A DNA stretch of 64,000 bases, from the NCBI GenBank assembly GCA_964019155.1, contig OZ025243.1:83343263-83407262 (forward strand), in the 5' to 3' direction. Shown in pieces: positions 56,491 through 64,000 of the stretch. Under the pieces are notes generated by a model. It did not search any database. It was not told where the DNA came from and was given only the letters and a program-made list of their open reading frames with translations. The stretch is from Osedax fenrisi (taxonomy: Eukaryota; Annelida; Polychaeta; Sabellida; Siboglinidae). Position numbers and translations under genes: made by a program. How positions within the stretch are numbered: the stretch's first letter is position 1; each line of letters starts with the position of its first letter.

Positions 56491-57414
56491 CTGTAGATAA
56501 ATTAATAGTAGGTCTTTATTGTGTTTTGTATAACGTATATTACAATTGTATGACATTTTTAATTTAATTTATATATAAAGGGAAATATAATTATATATAT
56601 ATATATAATAAAAATTAATATATATATAATTAATATAATAATTAATAATTATAATTTAATAATATATATATTATAATAATATTAGAATTTATTATTTATA
56701 TTATTATGATATATAATATTCACTTTTATAAATAAATAAATATCTTATAAAAGTGAATATTTGTATAACATTCATAAAAGAAAAAAAGAGGCCCATGGTT
56801 TTTAATTTTTGTATTTATGACACAAATAAAGTTTGAGAAAATTGATTTCAAAGTAAATAGTTATTTTTAAGGTACATTTTATATATACACATACTTTAGA
56901 TATGTTTATGATAAAAAATGATATACAATCATAATATTTAATATATAATACATTATGTATATGTTATAAATTACAGCATACATACTATCAATATTATAAA
57001 ACATAAATACATAAATAATATTTTAAATTTCATACTAAACACATTTAAGTATATTTTATTTAGTAAATGAATGAATTACTGTTTTATTCTAGTTATAATT
57101 TAATACTAATATAGAGTAATAATAGTATTAACAGAAATAGGTAAAATAAATGTTGATGTAATAGTAATATCTTATAGAACAAATTGAAAGAGTGAAATGA
57201 TTATTTACTAGGATATTAATTTCAAGATACGTGGTATTAACATACAAATTCATCTAATATTAATTATAAATCATATAAAGAGAGCTTTATTGGAATATAT
57301 TAAATTAGAATCACTTAAACTTATAAGATTAAAAATAGATCTAACCATAATTTTTAAATTTCAAATAAATATACACATATAATTATATCTGAGATCCTTA
57401 ACATTTCGAATAAT
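56491..57414. other. AT-rich intron DNA, nothing recognised
   Basis: No exon or element evidence. Confidence 0.55.
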
Positions 57415-58388
57415 TAGGGGAGAGTGCTCTAATATCGACATGCACGTAATATCGACACCATAGAGATCTCCTAAAATATAAATTCAATCAAAAAATAATT
57501 AATGTATGAAATGTTAATGAATATAATTCTAATTCATATATGTTTAATTTTGTTTTTTATGATATATATTTTTATTATAAACAAAAAATGTGTTCGTTAC
57601 AACTCTAAATTTATGATATTTTTGAAGTACAATATCGATTCTCAATTATTTATATATTTTAAATATTTTAAATACATCGTATAGATCTACTTATATTTTA
57701 CAATATTCCGAATAGAATTTGTATTTTTCATAATTTGTTAGAAAGTTTTGAAGTTTACCTAAGCAACATACATTTTCATAATACCGACACCCTAATTGCA
57801 TGTAATATTGAATCCCTTTAACCAATCAGCGTTATTTGTTTTTAATGTGCGTGCGTTAAGATAATATTCATAAATTAATAGACATACCTAATAATATACA
57901 CATATACTTGTAATTGATTCTACTTGGAATTAAATAGTCTTTCAGAAACTATATAAAACTCATATGTACGTACAATATTCGCATTATGATTAAGTAATTT
58001 AAAACTTAATATTTATAATATAATATAAAATATAAAATATTTTCGAAAATTAATTATAGGAAAACAACGTATAAATTGTGTTTGTTAACTTAAAGTAACG
58101 CGTATTTAATTCTGATTGGATAGTGGATATTAAATAATATATGGTATATCTAAATATCGATATATTTAGGATGTCGATATTATATGCCAAAGTGTTGGTA
58201 TTCGAGGCAGTGCCTGTAATATCGACACCCATGTTATCTTAAAGTTAAACAAACTAAATTAAATTTTAAAATAGCTATTATATGTATACCTACCTACTTA
58301 ATACTTATACATAAAATTTGGAAATATTTAATTGTGAAATAATAAAGTTATCGTGATTTATTGTTAGGGTGTCGGGTACATTCCCCTA
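57415..58388 (-). mobile_element. MITE family C (copy 2, uninterrupted)
   Basis: 974 bp with imperfect terminal inverted repeats: TAGGGGAGAGTGCTC at one end and TAGGGGAATGTACCC read from the other. Several ATATCGACACC-type motifs lie near the ends. No transposase. It matches the copy at 39997-43252 in reverse orientation and preserves the empty target of the CCCAGG element (TATACCATATATTATT, read on the minus strand near 58150). Confidence 0.82.
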
Positions 58389-58762
58389 TAGATCTTGAGA
58401 TAATTATAAACAATTAAATGTAATACATAATTATTATGATACAATAAAAAATATATTTAATTCATTAAATAATGTAATAATAAAATCTGAATCTGTTTCA
58501 TCTTTTAAAAATAAAATAAACAATATATGTTTTGACCAACTTTTTTTTTAACAGAAATATATAATTTATATTGATTTATATTTAATTTTGTATGTTAATT
58601 ATTGCGTTATCTCTTTTTTTCTAGAATATTTGGGTATTTTATGTGTTATATATATTTTTCAAATATACTATCAAGTTAATAATACATTATTATTACATAT
58701 TTTAAAGAGGGAAGTGTAACTTTATTTTGTATGTTCTGCATTATATTTTCTTATATATACAT

Positions 58763-58849
<87 letters not shown>

Positions 58850-59860
58850 TCAAATTTATTTATTATTAAAATACAATATTAATATTTTACTATTATTTCA
58901 CATTATAGTGAAAGTATTATATCATTGTTTCGTAATATAATTGGTTTGATTTATTATAAATATGTTATGTTTGTGTATATATATATATATATATATATAC
59001 ATTTTTAACATATGTTTATAATTATTACATTATTTATTTTTTTCATTATAGTATTAGTTTATTTGATTTTTAACATATTCTGTTTATAATATATTTAAAA
59101 TTTAGCATATAAATATTAAACTATATAACTAATAATTTATTTCTATTACAAGGTACATATATAAGAAGAATTCAAATAAGTTAAAGTATAAATTTAATAT
59201 TTCGATGCCGTTTAAAAACTAATGTATTTTATTTCTATAGAATATAATTGAATATATATATATATAATATTATTAATAATAGAAATATATTTTCGATTAT
59301 TTTTCATTTATTTAGACGCTAACTCTAATACGTTTTTATTTTTTTAATTTCGTATTATTCTTAATTTCTATAAAGTATCGTTAGCAAATATTTATACTTT
59401 ATACATTCGATTATATATTTCGACTATGTATCTGCTTAAATAAATTATCATTCAATAATATTAAATAGTAAATAGTAAACAGAATGACGCAATAATAAAT
59501 GCAGGTACAAACGATCATGAATAATCTATATTATTATCATTTTAAATATTTTTAATAATATTTTGAAAAATAGGCTCTATATAACATTTTTATTAGATGT
59601 TTATATGATGGTTTATATCACACTTTTTAGATGTATTTAGATGTAAAAGTAATACATTAAATATATGTTTTATTTCATGAATAGTGACGATCGTCCCCTT
59701 AAAAAATAAAGTACTATTCATTTATTTCAAATTTTATATATTTTTTTTTCACTTATAGTTTTATTTGTCATTATTTATTAGGTTCTTATAAGTATGTTAG
59801 GTTAACTTTCGTGATTTAAGCAAACATTGCTAACGTTAATTAAATATGTATTGTATTAAC
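58389..59860. other. AT-rich intron DNA with (TA)n at 58767-58846
   Basis: An 80-bp (TA)n tract and a smaller one at about 58976-59000. A short remnant of the 24.8-28.0 kb repeat family (CGTTAGCAAATATTTATACTTTA) lies near 59377. No exon was seen. Confidence 0.55.
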
Positions 59861-59988
59861 CATCATTACATAATATAGTTCCATTTTGATTACACCTAGA
59901 TATAAGTGTAGATTCACAATAAACTCCACATCCATTATAAGGTGAGTAATAGTTAAGACCACATGTTCTTGTAATCGAGAATACAATT
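59861..59988 (-). CDS. DSL/EGF gene exon, divergent DSL-like module
   Basis: A 128-bp exon. The acceptor is ACAG before 59988 (phase 2); the donor is GTTAAT after 59861 (phase 1). It reads IVFSITRTCGLNYY, then NGCGVYC, then SRCNQNGTILCNDG. The sixth cysteine is on the next exon. DSL domains have C-x2-NYYG..C-x3-C ... C-x7-C ... GW.G..C. Here NYY, the x3 gap (CGVYC) and the x7 gap (CNQNGTILC) match. The usual GH before cysteine 4 and the Trp near the end are missing, and the last gap is longer. DSL modules bind Notch, and in ligands they directly precede EGF repeats, as here. The assignment is likely but not certain. Confidence 0.72.
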
Positions 59989-60075
59989 CTGTTCGTGTAT
60001 ATAATAATTATGTATAGGCATATTACATTACTGGAATTTTTAAATTTTGTAATTAATATTAATGTCGACCTTTCT

Positions 60076-60149
<74 letters not shown>

Positions 60150-60543
60150 TGTTTCTATATGAAATTGATAATAATTAATAATATATATATATACTTAAAT
60201 AATTAAATAAACATATAAATCTTTAAATTTTGATTCAAAATATATCTTAATTAGTTTATGAATATTAGTTTGAATTAGTTTATGAATAATCCAGAGAAAT
60301 ATATTAATATCGTTATTTCTATAGTCATATTGATATAATTGGTTAAATAATATTATAACTCTTTTCCGTTACTTTTCTTCGTATATATTTTTTGCGGTGT
60401 TACATCCGTATTATATGTCAATTCATATTCGGCAATTTTATCAGGGAAATTTAATTGACCATCATAATCCATTACATTAATTGTAATATACATCACCTAC
60501 ATATGTGTTATTGAGATTTTTTATAATTTATCATTATATGTTA

Positions 60544-60576
<33 letters not shown>

Positions 60577-60800
60577 AATATTTGTATATAACTTATACAT
60601 ATTTTTAATTATGTATGCATATACAATATTAATATATGTGCGAATGCATATCTGTATATATATATATATATATATTCTGATAAGGATATCTGTATTATTT
60701 TTTTCTGATTTTATATTGAATAAAATATCCATAAAAATAAATATTACTATTATCAACAAATTTATTAACTTATCAATAATTTATATATATATATATAATT
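59989..60800. other. AT-rich intron DNA with (TA)n at 60077-60145
   Basis: Microsatellite tracts and AT-rich DNA. A slightly GC-richer patch near 60360-60480 has no supported frame. Confidence 0.5.
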
Positions 60801-61290
60801 GGTAGACATCATTATTAGATATTGGTTTTACGAGAGTCATGGTGGATTTCTTTATATGCCAGTAGTAGAGTTTTGTAGATGATTGTATGTCGTACTGGTA
60901 ACCAATATAGATTAGCTACGAATGGAGATATATGAGTATGGGAGTATTATGGTATCTTGTATTATGTCATCAGGCATAATACATGTGTATGTGATGAATA
61001 TAAGATCAAGGTCATGTTCTGCAGTATGTTCTGTGATAAGTGATATCTAGTTACGGATGGATAGGTGTTTAGTATGGGAGATTTAATTAGGTTTGTTCTG
61101 AGAAAGATGGGGATGTGGAGTTAACCTGTAGAAGATGATTGCATTGTATGAAGGGTCAGGTTTATGGAATTGGTTGTGCAATGTATATGTGTATTTTTGT
61201 GGAATTTTGGAATGAAGTGTCATTGTGAGGGGAATGTGAAGAGTTTTCAATTAGTGAAGGACGTGGAGTAGGATTTAATGATGGGGTGGT
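60801..61290 (-). pseudogene. CR1/L2-like LINE C-terminal relic
   Basis: The minus strand near 60940-60830 reads YISPFVANLYWLPVRHTIIYK, then TLLLAYKEIHHDSRK, equivalent to the LHWLPV.YRI.YK....T.KA.H segment of the LINEs at 37 and 51 kb. Upstream, MPDDIIQDTI resembles the preceding region. The frame is broken elsewhere. Confidence 0.6.
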
Positions 61291-62487
61291 TTGTGTATAG
61301 TGATAAATATTAGTTTATATATATATATATATTCATTATAGTTATGATATACAGATAGTAAATTATTATGTTAAATATGATTAGTGGAGTCTGTTTGATT
61401 GGATTAATTTATTGGAATATTAGATGATACTAATCGCATATTAAATCATTTAAGATCGCTGCAAAAAGTTGATTTTAAATTTGAAAAGTTTGCTGCAATA
61501 CTTAATAACATGCCTTTATAGTGTACATGTGAATGATTCCTATAAAATTAACAAAGTCAGTTTTTGTATTATTTAAACTAGATTTATATAGTGTATGACT
61601 GGCAATGTAACGAATTTATGATTTATAGGAAGTTGAGTTTATTTGATTCAGTGATTAATAAAGAGTTATAAATATAACTTATTTGATAGATAAAGTGTAT
61701 ACACAGTATAATATAATGTAAACAATATTAGTATAAACAGTTCAGTGATTTAAATATTTTTTTTAAATAATGATAATATAAATATGATTAAATGGAGAAA
61801 TAATGAATGAAATAAATAAATAATATGTGTTGAATATATAGTGAATGTTTATACACATGGTGTATATAGTTTTAAGTGTGTATAACTTATATTAATGTTG
61901 GATTAATCAGACACATTTTTTATAAAATTAAATTAAATTTAGAAATAAATGTAAACAGGAATTGTATAACTTATTAAAAAACTAATGTGTATATAACAAC
62001 CAAGTTAAGATACATTATTTACATCTTAGCTAATACATATACTTTAATTTATTGATTATTATATAGATTAGTATCTAATTATGTATTTTATATATTATGT
62101 ATTATATTAATATACCATTTGCTATAATTAAATTAAGCTGATTTTGAAATTATAGTTATTTCTTATTTAGATATAATTATATTTTGTATTTGTTTTCATA
62201 TAACTAAAATAATAAAAACCATAACAAAATAATTACACAATCATAGAATTATAGAATTTTAAATAAATATTATAACTTTTTATGTTTAGTTATAGTTAAA
62301 TGTATTATTTATTAATTATCTAATTGATAAACATTTTTTTATAATAATATCTAAAAATGTTCTCCATTAAAACTTTTCTGTTGGTTTTCATCAAACTTCA
62401 TTTGAGATTAGCTAAACAAAATATCACTCTGTACATATAGTATGTTATTTTGTTGACATACATACGAAGACAATTATGGCTAATTAC
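61291..62487. other. AT-rich intron DNA, nothing recognised
   Basis: No supported feature. Confidence 0.5.
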
Positions 62488-62593
62488 AGATCCATCAATG
62501 ATACATTGACCTCGATATATGGAGAATTTTGACTATCATACCATAATGTACACGCTTCCCGTTTGCATTCGAGTAATATTCCCGCATATGCGT
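62488..62593 (-). CDS. Putative DSL/EGF gene exon upstream of the DSL-like module
   Basis: A 106-bp open stretch, GC-richer than its surroundings. The acceptor is ACCAG before 62593 (phase 1); the donor is GTAATT after 62488 (phase 2). It reads AYAGILLECKREACTLWYDS, then IEVNVSLMDL. Its phase-2 end fits the phase-2 start of the DSL-like exon, giving SLMDL-IVFSITRTC. In Notch ligands a beta-rich N-terminal module leads into DSL in a similar way. The region is short and has no decisive motif, so the call rests on phase, base composition and position. Confidence 0.5.
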
Positions 62594-62690
62594 CTGGTAA
62601 TTAGATTCTACGTATCATATATGTACCTGAAATGTCAAAGATATATATTATTTACTATTTATACAAACTAAAATTTAACATAAACTCGTT

Positions 62691-62845
62691 AGCAATTATC
62701 CTTCGAGTTTCTATCTACCAATATTGAGTAAAATATTAGAAAGAACTGTATACTAATAACGTATCGCCAAAATAAATATATATAATCATTATAACCCTTT
62801 TCAAGGTGCTTTTCGTTAGTATCATTCAAATTAAATAACTCCTTA
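62691..62845 (+). pseudogene. Non-LTR RT relic
   Basis: Reads SNYPSSFYLPILSKILERTVY and, after breaks, NPFQGAFR, equivalent to NYRPISLLPILSKILE and the later FRKGRST region of CR1/L2-type RT. Only this fragment remains. Confidence 0.65.
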
Positions 62846-63381
62846 GTATTTCTTATACATAAATGCCTAAAATACCATTAATTACGAATTGTGTAAAAAT
62901 GTTATCAGATTTAGATCTTCTCCAATACATTGATAATAAATGTCTCAAAGAATATTTAACATGTCAAATTATGATACTTCTTTTCCAAATTTTACTCTAT
63001 TAAACTATATTATTATATCTCCTTCCTATTTTTCAAAACACCCAGGATTTGTCTCTAATGATAAATAATTCTATAATAATCATATATTATCCATTATAAA
63101 ATCCTATAATTTTATATATATTCAGAATTAAAATATACCGCAGTCAAATTCCAGAATCCTTACGAATACACTAATAGGTACTAACTACCTACATGATATT
63201 TTATAATAGTTCATCTTTATTTATACGGCGGAAAGCGATAAACCTTTTCCCATTTAAATATCTTCGCCCAATTAAATATTTCCCCTTCTAAATAAATATA
63301 TAGCTATAACAAAATAGTTGTTCATAATTAATGTTATAACGTAATACAATACACAAACAATCTAAACTAAACTAAACTAAA

Positions 63382-63432
<51 letters not shown>

Positions 63433-64000
63433 ATTTGTTATGTCATCATTTAATAGTACATATATGATTACTTACTATTTGGTAATACTTGTTATCATAC
63501 TTGTTATCATACTTGAATGATTCGGTGTTGTTAAAATATAGTCAACAATAAATGTATGCAATTATGTGGATTATATAACGTATGCATATCAAGGTAATTA
63601 TATAGTATACTCAATGTACAATTTATTACAATATTTTGAATTCGACATATATAAAATATAAAATTTGAAAATACATTTATTTATAATTATATACAACAAT
63701 ATAACATATACTATAATCTTACTTCTATTATATTCAATTTTTATAATATATATTTTTATTTATTACAATATAAATAGTAATTTATTTTAAGTATAAAATA
63801 TGTAAACAAACTAAAAAAAAATTATATATGCATCAATACACCAACACTTTTACATTTACATTCGAACCGACCAGACGTGTTTTAATTCATACAAATGTAG
63901 CATAACAATTTCTATTCATACACAATTATTTGATTTCTATAGAATTTATCAATAATATTCTGCAAATTATATTTAAATCCTATACACTACACATATTGTG
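62846..64000. other. AT-rich DNA with (TA)n at 63390-63429
   Basis: No convincing exon for the N-terminus or signal peptide of the DSL/EGF gene was found here. It may lie beyond the window. Confidence 0.45.

Noticed and set aside
58731..58940. Ile/Tyr-rich ORFs over (TA)n tracts here and elsewhere
   Set aside because: TA repeats have open Ile/Tyr frames by nature. No non-repeat coding signal adjoins them.

Overview
The window looks like a very AT-rich invertebrate animal genome. The evidence is spliced EGF-type exons with GT-AG introns, tRNA-headed SINEs, non-LTR and LTR retrotransposons, a Helitron, and long (TA)n and (AGT)n microsatellites. There is no bacterial-type gene organisation. I cannot name the species.

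The one host gene I can reconstruct lies on the minus strand and covers at least 62.6 kb down to 13.6 kb. Eight exons (59988-59861, 56490-56110, 55612-55385, 44480-44313, 39923-39798, 35289-35122, 15907-15755, 13735-13628) join in frame at consensus splice sites. All of their junctions are phase 1. They encode a divergent DSL-type cysteine module followed by 11 EGF domains, the layout of a Delta/Serrate/Jagged-like Notch ligand. A ninth exon (62593-62488) fits the reading phase just upstream but is less certain. The signal peptide, and any transmembrane and cytoplasmic exons, were not found. A separate exon-like frame at 2715-2506 on the minus strand has no recognised family and no proven link to this gene.

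The introns are mostly transposable elements. From left to right: a decayed RTE-like LINE (3.0-5.6 kb) and several LINE relics; a 3.25 kb non-autonomous Helitron carrying a roughly 22-copy minisatellite (16.3-19.5 kb); palindromes and fold-back elements (19.6-23.4 kb); a duplicated 1.4-1.7 kb repeat, one copy split by an RTE fragment (24.8-28.0 kb); a structurally complete but internally deleted Ty3/gypsy-like element with near-identical LTRs and a 5-bp target duplication (28.7-31.8 kb); a gypsy RNase H relic (33-34.2 kb); a CR1/L2-like LINE (37.1-38.9 kb); and a nest of elements at 40.0-43.3 kb in which the insertion order can be read.

The most striking feature is the intron at 55384-44481. 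It is about 10.9 kb, of which about 7.2 kb is (AGT)n. The repeat starts about 16 nt after the 5' splice site and stops 7 nt before the 3' splice site. Two 5'-truncated CR1/L2-like LINEs interrupt it in opposite orientations. One still has an uninterrupted 774-codon frame.

The retrotransposon ORFs and the host gene do not work together. The elements are passengers in introns. Function can be discussed only for the DSL/EGF gene, which is presumably a secreted or membrane-bound cell-cell signalling protein.
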